NCBI GenBank assembly: GCA_964556395.1
Contig: CAZKVR010000004.1
Location: 1 to 64,000, forward strand
Reading direction: 5' to 3'
Origin: WJKR01 sp964556395
Lineage (GTDB): Archaea; Nanobdellota; Nanobdellia; Woesearchaeales; WJKR01
DNA: 64,000 bases
Shown here: positions 1 to 9,535 of the stretch, piece after piece
Layout: every line of letters begins with the position of its first letter
How positions within the stretch are numbered: the first letter of the stretch is position 1
Notes under the pieces: generated by a model
Told to the model about the DNA's origin: nothing
What the model saw: the letters and a program-made list of their open reading frames with translations, nothing else
Databases searched by the model: none
Program-made: the position numbers and the translations under genes

Positions 1-697
1 GGGGCTCTGTAGGGTTGTTCTCGGCGGCCTGCTTGAGGAGTTTGTTGACGCGGTTCTCGATGCGCTTGAGGTCGCCCCCCTTCACCTTGACGTTGGCGAT
101 GTCGACGAACGCCTTGCCGTGGTAGAAGCCGACGACGCCTGGCCCGGCCTTAGGAAAGGATTCCTTGAGCGCCTGGGCGACGAGGAAGGCTGCGGAGAGC
201 TTGACCCGGTCCTTGCCGGAGAGCGGCTCGTCGGCGAGCTGGAAGACGGTGTCGGAACCCTTGTCGACCTGCTTGTCCTCAGGCTTGATCTCCTTGGACA
301 GCTCTGACAAGGGGTGTCCCTTGCAGCTGATCTCGAACGACTTGTACCAGCCGAACGGCGACTTGGACACGTCCAGGCCTTCTTTCGCCAGGGCTTCCTT
401 GGCGTCGGAGAGCATCTTGACGGCGAAGGCGGGCTTGCCCAGGCTGCTGGAGAGGTGGGCGTACGGGTAGAGCACCACCCGCTCGGTGTTGACGCGTCCT
501 GAGATATCCTTGACGTGCTGCACCATCTGCTTGAGGACGCTGTCGGGGTTCTCTTCGTCCCTTTCTTCGACGGCTGTGAAGACGACGAGGCATTCCTTAA
601 CGGCCTCTTTCGCCTGCTCGACGGGTTCTGGGTCCTTGATGGCCTTCTTCTTCGCCTCGAAGTTGAGGTAGTCCGCGTGGATGGCTAAAATCTTCAT
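1..697 (-). CDS. thrS: Threonyl-tRNA synthetase, N-terminal part (runs off left edge)
   Basis: The first 232 codons are present; the frame is still open at base 1. The start reads MKILAIHADYLNFEAKKKAI, the beginning of the archaeal-type N-terminal editing domain of ThrRS, which removes serine wrongly attached to tRNA-Thr. The visible part covers this domain (about residues 1-145) and the linker; the aminoacylation core lies outside the window. A GGTGAT ribosome-binding site (bases 706-711) precedes the ATG at 697, with a TATA-like tract near 739-747. It is divergent from the repeat-kinase operon. The family call rests on the N-terminal sequence only. Confidence 0.88.
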   Translation of the reverse strand, partial: MKILAIHADYLNFEAKKKAIKDPEPVEQAKEAVKECLVVFTAVEERDEENPDSVLKQMVQHVKDISGRVNTERVVLYPYAHLSSSLGKPAFAVKMLSDAKEALAKEGLDVSKSPFGWYKSFEISCKGHPLSELSKEIKPEDKQVDKGSDTVFQLADEPLSGKDRVKLSAAFLVAQALKESFPKAGPGVVGFYHGKAFVDIANVKVKGGDLKRIENRVNKLLKQAAENNPTEP

Positions 698-992
698 TGT
701 TCATAATCACCTGTTCTGGTTGGTTGTTATAGTAGAGGATAAAAAAGTTGGGTTTTGTTCGTGGCTCGCAAGCAGGACGGCTTTACCGAGTGCGGAGAAG
801 GAAGATGGACGAGTAGATGTCCTGGTTCTTGTACGCTTCCTGCTTGAGCATGAGGAGGCGTTATGGGACGATGGTATTTAAAGGTTTGGGCAGGGCATTT
901 ATAAAGAAAAGCCGGAATATTTATATACTACTTATAAGTGGTTAATAGTGTGTTTTTTGTGTTGGCCAAGAAGAAAAAGGAATAAAAAGCAC
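698..992. promoter_or_regulatory. Divergent promoter region, thrS / repeat-kinase operon
   Basis: No gene is visible here. Toward the right there are three TATA-like boxes: about 872-880, 896-905 and tttatata at 920-927 with a GGAA element just before it. The last would start RNA near 948-952, inside the GTG-initiated extension of the next reading frame, so the ATG at 993 is the better start. Toward the left, a TATA-like tract at 739-747 would serve thrS. Confidence 0.5.
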
Positions 993-3900
993 ATGACACT
1001 CGAAAAGGAAGTAGAAAAAGAGTATGACGAACGGTTCGACGAACGAGACAGAGAACTCCTAAGACTATACAACATAACTCCAGAAGCGGCCAACAAGTAC
1101 GACCAACGGATAGACAACTTCTCAGTGCTGAAACTCTCCTTGACCAAGACACCACCCGAAACGGCCAACACATACCATGGACGATTCGAAGGAGAGGATA
1201 TAGAGAAGTTCCAAAACATACTGATAAGTCCCGAAGAAGCCAACCCCTACGCCACAGAATACGACGCAGAAGAAATCATAACCCTCATCAGGGAAGGCAT
1301 CTCGCCCAAGAAAGCCAACAGGGCACTGACACGCTACGGCAACTATATGAAAAACGACATCATAGAATTCCTCAAACACGATATAACACCGAAGAAAACC
1401 AGGAAATACCGAAGACCCATAACCGCGAAAGCAATCAAGGCGGCAGAAGCTATGGAGCTAAAGAAGAAGACCATCTCGAAATATGACCGGAGATTCAGCC
1501 TCTCAAAAACCATAGACTTCCTCATCGAAGGGATACCGCCCGAAAAAGCCAACCCCTATGCGGACCTCAACATACGAGTGGAACCGGAGAAACTCATCGC
1601 GAAAAACATAACCCCTGAAGAAGCCAGGAAAAAATATGACGATCTCCGGAGACCCATCGACAAGCAACAGCTCATCAGAGAAGGGATGACCCCTGAAGAA
1701 GCAAAGGAAATACCCTCCAGACTGACAAGACACACAGTCAAGGAAGCGATCGACAACGACCTCGACCGTAAAGGAGCCATAAGCCTACTGCAAGCGTACC
1801 GAGGGTGGAAACTCAAAGACGCGATACGATTCCAAGAAGCAGGAGTACCCCCCGAAAAAGTCAAAGGGAAGAGGCATATGGCGACTCCGCGAGAAGTCAT
1901 CAACATGCAACATGAAGGCATCGACCTCGAACAGGGGTTGAGATACTGCAACATCCACACATACCACATCAAATACTTGCTGGAGCGAGGAGTACCACCG
2001 GAGAAAGCGAACCAATACACCTTCGGAAAACGACAACCAAGGAATGTGAAAGAATACGTCGAAAAAGGAATAGAACCAGAATCGGTCAACAAGCACAACA
2101 CGAACTCACTTCTTCCACGCCACATCTCAGCACTCATACAAGAAGGCATCGGACCCGAAGAAGTCGAAAACGGGCTGAGAGAATATTCTGCAGACGACAT
2201 CATATTCATCCGCCAGAAGCACATACCCCTAGAATACGCCGAAAAATACATCGGGAGAGGAAGAAAAGGACAAAGAGGCATCTCTCAATTCATATCAGCC
2301 GGAGTCCCACCAGAGAAAGCGAACGAGTACCCTTGGTGGATCCCAGCAGAGCATATCATAGAAGCGATAGAAGAAGGAGTTACGGCACAGGAAACAACAG
2401 ACTACAAAGATTGCATGCCAACAGACATCATAGAACTCCGAAGAAAAGAAATAGGCCCTCAAGAAGCACTACAGGCACTCAAAGACACCCAATCGAGATT
2501 TGAACCGTTCCAAATACCAGAGATGCTGGTCAAGGGAGTAGACCCACAAGAAGCCAACAAATACTCCAGGATTTTCAAAAGCCAAGACGTCATAGAACTC
2601 TCATCAAAAAACATCAGACCAGAAGAAGCAAACAACTACCCCCAAGAGTTCCTAACAACCAGCAACATAATACAAGCAGCAGAGAACGGAATCACCAGCA
2701 AGGATTCCCGAAAGATACTAGCGACGCATTACAAGAAAAATCCATATCTGAAACGCCAAAGGATGGAAAACATCAAAGCAAGATGGACCCAAAGGACCAC
2801 ACACCCCTTAAAAAACGAAAGCGAACTTCAAAACATCATAGCGCTCACAATAAGAGGAATAACCCACCAGGAATTCAAGAAACTCAGGAAAGCGTATGAC
2901 GAACGATTCGATACCCGAGACATCGCATGGTTCAAAGGAAAGAATATAGGACCCAAGACCGCTAATGAATACCCTAAACATATGAGCGCACCACTAATCA
3001 TAGAGTCGCAAAAAAAAGGCATCGGACCGGACAAAATCCGGAGATACAGCAACAAGATACGCCTTCCAGAACTCATCAACGCGATAGAGGAAGGAATAGG
3101 TCCTGAAGAAGCCAACAAATACCAGGATATTCCTTGGGACAAGACACTAATCAACATACTCAAAAACCACAAGGAAGTCGACCTAGAAAGATATGACAAC
3201 GAATTCAGTATACGAGAAAAATACGTCCTTATAGACAGCAACATCACTCCGAAACAAGCGAAACAAGCGTTAAAAGACTATGACAAAAGATTCACATCGA
3301 AAGACATCACATTTCTCCTCCAGCATTCCATAACCCCAGAAAAAGCCAATGAATACGAACACTATTTCTCCGGCAAAGAAATAGCAGTCATGGAGAGCAT
3401 AGGTATGAAAAGCAACGGAGATGGCAACCGGCTTCTCGAACAAATAATACGAAATACCGATTTCAAGAGAGAACCTGACATTCACAAACTCACAGGGACC
3501 GGAAAACAAGCAACCATCATACAGAACGATGAAGAACAAAGCGCTTACAAAATAGGGTTCTTCCTAAGCAGGGAAGTGAGAGCCCTGAAAGCCCTCAAGA
3601 TGAAGCACGAAAAAACAGAAAACATCATCAACCTGAAAGACAACAATAGAAGACTAAACCTCAACATCATTAAAGTCGACTACATCGATGGCCCGACCCT
3701 AGAACAAAAGATAAAGAAAAAAGGCACGAATCCCACGCAAGCGCTCTCATATGCTAGAGACATCATGGACGGACTCGTCGAGATGCGACGAGCAGGCGTC
3801 TGGTACCACAACGACCTGCGGCCAGCCAACGTCATGATAGACGAAAGACAGGATAAAGCGATCATCATAGACCTAGGCCAAGCGAGCTTCGAAAGGCAAA

Positions 3901-4238
3901 AGGAGATACCAGAGAACCCCAACAGGCGTTATGGCGGTGCTAACGACCTCACAAGCCTAGGACAAGTCATGTACAAGATGACGACCGGAGAACACCTCTT
4001 CGCACAAAGCAAAACCATGGAAATGACAATACACGCCCAAGAAATCAAAGACCAAAGAGACCAAATCTACGAAAACCCAAAACTGCTCCAAAAACACCTC
4101 CAAAAAGTCGAAGACAACATACCAGACCAGACACTAGCCAACACCATCAAAAAACTACTCACAGCAAAAGACTACCACTACAAAAACATGCAAAGACACC
4201 TACAAAGGATAACAGTAGAGAAGCCAAATGACTCTTGA
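993..4238 (+). CDS. Giant helical-repeat protein with C-terminal eukaryotic-like protein kinase domain
   Basis: 1081 residues. About 830 N-terminal residues form roughly 28 degenerate repeats of 28-30 residues with consensus G-I-x-P-E-E-A-N-x-Y followed by a short helix rich in D/E-I-I; I do not recognise this repeat family. Residues about 833-1070 form a protein kinase-like domain: candidate ATP lysine K853, helix-C glutamate near 861, catalytic loop HNDLRPANV with H939 and D941, and metal-binding D960 in DLG (DLG replaces the usual DFG). It probably phosphorylates a partner recognised by the repeats; this is inference. No signal peptide or membrane helix is seen. A GTG at 948 would extend the frame, but the TATA box at 920-927 places RNA initiation there. 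The stop overlaps the next start, so the two genes are likely translated together. A-rich codons (AAA, GAA, ATA) are commoner than in neighbours. Confidence 0.75.
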   Translation: MTLEKEVEKEYDERFDERDRELLRLYNITPEAANKYDQRIDNFSVLKLSLTKTPPETANTYHGRFEGEDIEKFQNILISPEEANPYATEYDAEEIITLIREGISPKKANRALTRYGNYMKNDIIEFLKHDITPKKTRKYRRPITAKAIKAAEAMELKKKTISKYDRRFSLSKTIDFLIEGIPPEKANPYADLNIRVEPEKLIAKNITPEEARKKYDDLRRPIDKQQLIREGMTPEEAKEIPSRLTRHTVKEAIDNDLDRKGAISLLQAYRGWKLKDAIRFQEAGVPPEKVKGKRHMATPREVINMQHEGIDLEQGLRYCNIHTYHIKYLLERGVPPEKANQYTFGKRQPRNVKEYVEKGIEPESVNKHNTNSLLPRHISALIQEGIGPEEVENGLREYSADDIIFIRQKHIPLEYAEKYIGRGRKGQRGISQFISAGVPPEKANEYPWWIPAEHIIEAIEEGVTAQETTDYKDCMPTDIIELRRKEIGPQEALQALKDTQSRFEPFQIPEMLVKGVDPQEANKYSRIFKSQDVIELSSKNIRPEEANNYPQEFLTTSNIIQAAENGITSKDSRKILATHYKKNPYLKRQRMENIKARWTQRTTHPLKNESELQNIIALTIRGITHQEFKKLRKAYDERFDTRDIAWFKGKNIGPKTANEYPKHMSAPLIIESQKKGIGPDKIRRYSNKIRLPELINAIEEGIGPEEANKYQDIPWDKTLINILKNHKEVDLERYDNEFSIREKYVLIDSNITPKQAKQALKDYDKRFTSKDITFLLQHSITPEKANEYEHYFSGKEIAVMESIGMKSNGDGNRLLEQIIRNTDFKREPDIHKLTGTGKQATIIQNDEEQSAYKIGFFLSREVRALKALKMKHEKTENIINLKDNNRRLNLNIIKVDYIDGPTLEQKIKKKGTNPTQALSYARDIMDGLVEMRRAGVWYHNDLRPANVMIDERQDKAIIIDLGQASFERQKEIPENPNRRYGGANDLTSLGQVMYKMTTGEHLFAQSKTMEMTIHAQEIKDQRDQIYENPKLLQKHLQKVEDNIPDQTLANTIKKLLTAKDYHYKNMQRHLQRITVEKPNDS

Positions 4239-7056
4239 CGACCACCTCAACGGAAAAGGAAACAGAGAGGAAGAACCCACCTCCTATGAGGAACGCATAA
4301 GGGAGCTCGTCCAAAAAGGAAAGGATGATGAAGCAATCTCTCTCGGCAAAGCAGCCTTCCGAGAAGGATACGCAAATGCGATGACGGCATCCATCACAGG
4401 AGCACTCCTCAACAAGAAAGGGAGAACCGAGGAAGCACTTGATATGTTCCGGAGGATGCCGAACGCAGCTCTCGACACGATAGTCTACAACGAATGGTCA
4501 AGAACACTACTCAAAGCAAACAGGAGCAACGAAGCCATCACTATCCTCGAGAGAGCAGTCATGCGTAACCAGACCGACGCAACTACCTACGAAAACCTTA
4601 TCAGCGCCTACAGTGAGCAGGGAAAAAAAGAGCTCGCCATGAACACCCTCCACAAAGCCTGGTCTGAACAGAAAACATCACCACAAATATACACTCTACT
4701 GGTGGAGACATCGCTCCACAAAGGCAATTTCTTGAGAGCCAAATACTACTTCGACGAGGCCAGACCGAAAGGCCAAGCAGAAGCCCGTCAATTCCTCTCC
4801 ATAGCGACACACTACATGGATTCAGGAAACCCTGAAGAAGCAGACAACATCATCAAGGAAGGATTGGCAACAGACCCGACAGCGGAGATGTACTCAAAGG
4901 CCGCCCTCAACCTTTTTAACCTCAAAAAGTCCGAAGAGGTCGTCAACATACTCAAGGAAGCGAAAGAGAAGAACTGCTTCGAGAAACCACAGCACGTATT
5001 CCTGGGCTTCGCATATAATGACCTCGAGAAGAAGGAGGAAAGCATAGAACATCTTCAAGAATCACTGAAAGCAGGCTTCAGGGACAAAGAGATCTACGAG
5101 ATGCTCCTCAGGAATCAAATACTGACAGGCCGTACGGAAGAGATAGTGAAGCCGAGCATGGAGGCCGAGAGATTGGGGCTCTTGGACATGAAGATGAAGC
5201 TCGCCCTCGCCAAATACACGAACCATCCCAAGAAGAAAGACTATCTTGAAGAAGCCCTCATGAAAGACGCGATAGATGCCGAAGCCGTGAAAGAACTCGC
5301 GTATATATACAAAGAAGATGGCGAACACAAAAAAATACAAGAAGCTATAGGAAAAGCATACGGATTCAGGATTCCAGTAAAATGGCTATTGGGAGAGAAA
5401 CTAGGAGATCAACTCAAAGCAATCAAGGACACCGAGACACAAGGAGTCCAGAGCAAACTCTCAAGAGAGCATCTCGCCATCAACAGCCTGAAGCAAAGAG
5501 GAGAGTACGAAACAATACTGAAAATGGCCGAGAGGCTCAAAAAAGATGCCAGTCAAGAGATGGAAGCTTTCCTAGACGAATCGATTGTAGAAGCGTACGA
5601 TGGCCTCGAACAGGAAGACAAAGCCATAAACTTCATGGAGAATCTCAAGTCAGAAGGCCGACTTACAGAAACACTCACAAACCTCCTCTCGTGGCATTAC
5701 GTGGAACATGGACAGAAGAAGAAAGCAGCAGCATTACTGGAGGAAACAGTCAGCAAAGGCGACGCAACGCCAGAAACGTACTACCAACTCGCCAAGATCA
5801 CCAAAGAAAAAAAACACACCAAGGCCTTGGAAGATATCGCAGCCGAGGAGGAAGGCAAGCATAACGCCCTCCTCTACCTCTCATCACTGGCAGAAGACGG
5901 CATCACTGAGAAGACGCGTACCGAATACCTCCGTCGACTCGTGGAGAAGCTCAAGGAAGCAGGAGACATCAAAGAACACCTCAAGATCTACAAGCGGGCG
6001 AGCCACGACATCAACATCATCAAAGACACATGTATAACTCCTCGCACAGCCATCATAAAGGAAGGAGACTCCTCGTTCGAGCAGGAGAAGATGTACCTCG
6101 AGAGGTTGAGAGAAGCACTCAAGGACGAAGACGCGCCAGTATCTTTTCCAGAAGCCATAGACACATTCTCCATCGGCGACAAACATTACTACGTCATGAG
6201 TCACGAAAAAGGCGCCAGCCTCTCTACCATCATAACCGCGAGACCCTCCGATGAGGAGGTCGAAGAGATGATGGAAGCGTACCGATGGATGGACATCAAG
6301 AACCAAGACTTGGAAGTTATGACGGTCTTCGCACTCAAAGTGATGAGTTCCATCTACAGGAAGATGCCAGGCGAGGAACTTTCAGATTATGATTTCAAGA
6401 ACAAACTCCTGGATTCGGGCTACAGTCACGAGAGCATGCTGGCGGCCGCAGATCTCACAAAAGCTCTCGTGATTTCACCTTACAAGTCTTTCTACACCGA
6501 CGGGTGGAGCGACAACCATCACACCGCAGGAGGAAAAATCATCAAACTTGATACCGAAGCCAGAGGGAGGGCGCCGTTCGCGATGGACATAGCACAGACA
6601 CTAAATTACCTCCCCCACATGCCCTTTCGAGACACTCTCAATTACATGGATTGGGTGACGCACAATGTCAACCAGCCAGGAAATCTCAACACCCCTATAG
6701 AGGACAAATCCCGGTTACGTTTCGAATACATCCTGGCATCGCTGTTCAGGACAATGCTCAACTCGAGGAAGAGAGGCGAGAGAGACCATCCTATAGACGC
6801 ATACTCTCTCACCAATACCGGAATAGAAATTGTCGACCTCCTCAAGGAGATATACACCGATGACGGCTCCGAGTGGTACGAGAGCATCAAGGTGATGGAG
6901 GAGACCTTCAAGGACGAACGGGAGAAATGGAGAAAGGAAGGAGGGAACACCCTCAAACGGATAAATGAATCGTTCGGAAGCCCCCGCCAGGAACGAAAGT
7001 ACGCAAGAGAGATGTACGCGAATCTCTTCGAGAGCATACGGAAGGAATACTCATGA
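4228..7056 (+). CDS. TPR-like repeat protein with C-terminal APH/kinase-like domain
   Basis: 942 residues. Residues about 20-600 are helical repeats of TPR type (pairs such as AISLGKAAFREGYANA and YNEWSRTLLKANRSNEAI). Residues about 605-860 resemble an aminoglycoside phosphotransferase/protein kinase fold: AIIK with K611, acidic helix residues E618/E620, a hinge-like YYVMSHEKGASL, a D758-x4-N763 pair spaced as in the APH catalytic loop, D775 in KLDTE at the metal-binding position, and a later MDIA. The usual HGD histidine is missing (YTDG instead), so activity is uncertain. Its ATG lies 11 bases before the end of the upstream kinase gene, implying an operon and probably a shared task. No homolog is recognised by name. 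Confidence 0.65.
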   Translation: MTLDDHLNGKGNREEEPTSYEERIRELVQKGKDDEAISLGKAAFREGYANAMTASITGALLNKKGRTEEALDMFRRMPNAALDTIVYNEWSRTLLKANRSNEAITILERAVMRNQTDATTYENLISAYSEQGKKELAMNTLHKAWSEQKTSPQIYTLLVETSLHKGNFLRAKYYFDEARPKGQAEARQFLSIATHYMDSGNPEEADNIIKEGLATDPTAEMYSKAALNLFNLKKSEEVVNILKEAKEKNCFEKPQHVFLGFAYNDLEKKEESIEHLQESLKAGFRDKEIYEMLLRNQILTGRTEEIVKPSMEAERLGLLDMKMKLALAKYTNHPKKKDYLEEALMKDAIDAEAVKELAYIYKEDGEHKKIQEAIGKAYGFRIPVKWLLGEKLGDQLKAIKDTETQGVQSKLSREHLAINSLKQRGEYETILKMAERLKKDASQEMEAFLDESIVEAYDGLEQEDKAINFMENLKSEGRLTETLTNLLSWHYVEHGQKKKAAALLEETVSKGDATPETYYQLAKITKEKKHTKALEDIAAEEEGKHNALLYLSSLAEDGITEKTRTEYLRRLVEKLKEAGDIKEHLKIYKRASHDINIIKDTCITPRTAIIKEGDSSFEQEKMYLERLREALKDEDAPVSFPEAIDTFSIGDKHYYVMSHEKGASLSTIITARPSDEEVEEMMEAYRWMDIKNQDLEVMTVFALKVMSSIYRKMPGEELSDYDFKNKLLDSGYSHESMLAAADLTKALVISPYKSFYTDGWSDNHHTAGGKIIKLDTEARGRAPFAMDIAQTLNYLPHMPFRDTLNYMDWVTHNVNQPGNLNTPIEDKSRLRFEYILASLFRTMLNSRKRGERDHPIDAYSLTNTGIEIVDLLKEIYTDDGSEWYESIKVMEETFKDEREKWRKEGGNTLKRINESFGSPRQERKYAREMYANLFESIRKEYS

Positions 7057-7689
7057 GCCGATCCAATCATCGAAGGACGGGACAACCTCGTAGCCCTTGC
7101 GATCGTCAGGCATCTCCTTAGGGGCGAACCACACTCCCCACGCACCTACTTCGACCGCAGGCAAGACATCCTTCTTAAGAGAATCCCCCACAACAGTTGT
7201 TTCTGTAGGAGAAAACCCATTCTCTTCGATTATCCTCTTCAGCAAAGAGGGGGATGGCTTGGAGAACTCATACTGGTCGGATGAGTAAATGCGTTTGAAG
7301 TAGTCCTCGATACCGAGGTACTGTAAGGAAGCGTGCAACGCCTTAGAAGGTGTGTTAGAATAAATGACCAGGAAATGTTTTTCAGAAAGCCTATCGAGCA
7401 TCTCTTTGACGCCAGGGAACAGTTTAACCAAACCCTCAGGCCTCACACTATCGATAATGGCAAAAACCTCTTCTCGCGCGAAGCCAAGCTCTTCAAACAC
7501 ATAAGCTGTCGTGTGCTTCCTCTCTTCAGGCATGGAAACCTTGGTCTTTGATAACATCTTCTCAGCACCAGCAAGGCTGCAACCATATCGTTCCGCCAAA
7601 GCAGAATACAACGCCCTCTTCCTCCAAGGAAGCAGACGGGCGTCATCAATCAGAGTCCCATCGACATCAAAAATGAAGAGCCCGCTCAT
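7051..7689 (-). CDS. HAD-superfamily hydrolase, phosphoglycolate phosphatase-like
   Basis: 212 residues. Motif I is FDVDGT with nucleophile D8 and acid/base D10; motif II is YSNTPS; motif III lysine is in EFSKPS; motif IV is GDSLKKD. A helical cap lies between motifs I and II, as in subfamily I phosphatases. It should remove phosphate from a small molecule; the substrate cannot be read from sequence. It is the last gene of a three-gene operon: its ATG overlaps the stop of the upstream AbrB-PhoU gene by 4 bases. Its 3' end overlaps the convergent TPR-kinase gene by 6 bases. Confidence 0.85.
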   Translation of the reverse strand: MSGLFIFDVDGTLIDDARLLPWRKRALYSALAERYGCSLAGAEKMLSKTKVSMPEERKHTTAYVFEELGFAREEVFAIIDSVRPEGLVKLFPGVKEMLDRLSEKHFLVIYSNTPSKALHASLQYLGIEDYFKRIYSSDQYEFSKPSPSLLKRIIEENGFSPTETTVVGDSLKKDVLPAVEVGAWGVWFAPKEMPDDRKGYEVVPSFDDWIGS

Positions 7690-8621
7690 GGGGAGCCACC
7701 CACTTTTTTAGCTATCACAAGCTCTACGAACTCGTTCAGCACGTCGAGGAAGTGGTTAGCCTCCATCAGCACCTGAAGCTCTTCAGGAGTGAAAGAACCC
7801 TGACGTATCTCCCGCACCAGCATGTACCTCTTCGCGAGGATGTGGGAAGGGAATTCTCCAGCATGCAATGCCAGGAAGTGGCCTTCGAACACTTCAAAAA
7901 TACGCTTGAGCAAATCATCGACTTTCTCCGTCTTTCCAAACAGGATAATCTTCTCGACAACGTGACGGGCCTTATCCACGAGCTTATCCACAACCATGAA
8001 AACAGAGTATGTGAGTTGCTTCTCAACCAGAGGACGGTCCGACGCCTCAAGCTCGCGCAGCAGATAGTTCGTGAACTTCAGGATATTATCATGCATAGCA
8101 TAGACTTCGTCGTAGAACCCATGCACCCCCTTCTTGGCCTTGGCCAATATCTCATCAAGCAACTCCTTGAACAGATAGTATATCCTCTTCTCAATCCTTT
8201 CGAGGTCTTGGTCGCTAGCACTCACCAGACACTCTATTTTTGTCTGCTTCGGAGTCTGGGAGACTATCTCGGACCCGACCGCCCGCGATACCATAGTACG
8301 GAGGGCTTGCCTTACGTCCACTTCAGAATCCTTCTTGCTATAGTAGATAGTGTCCTTATTGTGGATGAAGACCATCGTATCGTAGCCGTCACGGTACAAC
8401 ACGTCAAAGTAGCGCATGAGAGTGAGATGCTCGAAATCATCGATGTTCACAGTGAGGGACTTCTTTCCCTGGGAGAAGCCCTCTTTGGTGAGTGAGAGGA
8501 CGCTTCTATCGATGGCGAGTTCCAACTCATCCCCTTGTTTGATTCCTTGTTGTTGCACCCACTTGCTCGGCAGGCTGACTGTGAGCGTGGAAGTGCCGAC
8601 CCGGTTGACTTTGCGCCTCAT
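7686..8621 (-). CDS. AbrB-PhoU fusion, phosphate-uptake-type regulator (copy 2)
   Basis: 311 residues. Residues 1-45 are a SpoVT/AbrB-type swapped-hairpin DNA-binding domain (MRRKVNRVGTSTLTVSLPSK). The remainder, especially about 120-300, is alpha-helical and acidic with the pattern of PhoU. Archaeal proteins of this make-up are annotated as phosphate-uptake regulators. It is the middle gene of an operon, with 4-base ATGA overlaps on both sides. It is a diverged paralog of the gene just upstream. No phosphate transporter is visible in the window, so the target is unknown. Confidence 0.8.
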   Translation of the reverse strand: MRRKVNRVGTSTLTVSLPSKWVQQQGIKQGDELELAIDRSVLSLTKEGFSQGKKSLTVNIDDFEHLTLMRYFDVLYRDGYDTMVFIHNKDTIYYSKKDSEVDVRQALRTMVSRAVGSEIVSQTPKQTKIECLVSASDQDLERIEKRIYYLFKELLDEILAKAKKGVHGFYDEVYAMHDNILKFTNYLLRELEASDRPLVEKQLTYSVFMVVDKLVDKARHVVEKIILFGKTEKVDDLLKRIFEVFEGHFLALHAGEFPSHILAKRYMLVREIRQGSFTPEELQVLMEANHFLDVLNEFVELVIAKKVGGSP

Positions 8622-9535
8622 CGTTCCACCTTTTCGTTCTTGTAGATTATGAGGAATTCGTTGAACTTGTCGAAATAATCCATCAACAACCCGTAGATGA
8701 AGAGGTGCGAGGCATCTTCATCCTCTGACATGTCATTGATGAGCCCATACTGGTGCTCTCGGATCTCTTTCCGGATGGACACGTCGGCCTTCTTGTCGGA
8801 TTGCAGGAGCGTTATGGCCCTGTCGAGGAAGGATAGGAACCGCGTCCAGTAGCGTTTCATCTTATCCTTGTTCTTGACGACAGGGAGTTGCACTTTCTTC
8901 TCGGCGAGTACGAAATAGAATCCTATCTGGCGTTGGAGTTCGTGGAGGTGTCCCAGCATCGGTATCTTGATGTGAGATCGGAATCCTTCGTCGGACAGGT
9001 AGCTCTGCCTCAGGAAGTAGTCGAGCCGTTGTATGACGAAATAATAATCCCTCATGAGCCTCTCAGCAGGCACCGCGCCTTGCTCGCAGAAGGTTTCCTG
9101 TATGATAGAGAGTTGTTCCTTGAGCGAACGCAGGCACCTCACGAGCTCCTTGTCGACGTCGAATCCCATGTCAGGGTCTGTTATCTTTACCCTGAACGTC
9201 TTGTCGGTCTGGTCAAGGATGTCCGCTCCGAAGAGGTTTGCGACGAGCTCTTTCACTCGGTCCGCGACTGCCTCATCAGGATAGTTTATCGTCACGTCAG
9301 TATATCCATGCCTGTAGGCCCGTCGCAAGTAGGAGTATGCGAAGAGCCAGTCGTCGATGGTGAGAGTGACGCTCTTTTCCTTCCTCGCAGGAGTGTCTGT
9401 GGCTACGAGCAGTTGGTGGTCTTGGGCCTCGACATGGACTTCTTGGCCTTTCTTGACACCGTAGCGTTCAACCCATTTCTTGGGAAGACTCACCATGAGG
9501 GTGGCCGGGCCTTGTTGTACGACTTTCCTCCGCAT
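8618..9535 (-). CDS. AbrB-PhoU fusion, phosphate-uptake-type regulator (copy 1)
   Basis: 305 residues and first gene of the operon. The N-terminal AbrB motif is MRRKVVQQGPATLMVSLPKK; a helical PhoU-like part follows. The start at 9535 has GGTGAT a few bases upstream. Sequence similarity to copy 2 is clear in the first 40 residues and weaker after that, suggesting an old tandem duplication or heterodimer partners. The upstream region is extremely A/T-rich and shared with the divergent Lrp-like regulator. Confidence 0.8.
   Translation of the reverse strand: MRRKVVQQGPATLMVSLPKKWVERYGVKKGQEVHVEAQDHQLLVATDTPARKEKSVTLTIDDWLFAYSYLRRAYRHGYTDVTINYPDEAVADRVKELVANLFGADILDQTDKTFRVKITDPDMGFDVDKELVRCLRSLKEQLSIIQETFCEQGAVPAERLMRDYYFVIQRLDYFLRQSYLSDEGFRSHIKIPMLGHLHELQRQIGFYFVLAEKKVQLPVVKNKDKMKRYWTRFLSFLDRAITLLQSDKKADVSIRKEIREHQYGLINDMSEDEDASHLFIYGLLMDYFDKFNEFLIIYKNEKVER

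Noticed and set aside
279..593. 104-codon minus-strand frame inside thrS
   Set aside because: It is another frame of the ThrRS editing domain; the true frame continues through both edges of this segment.
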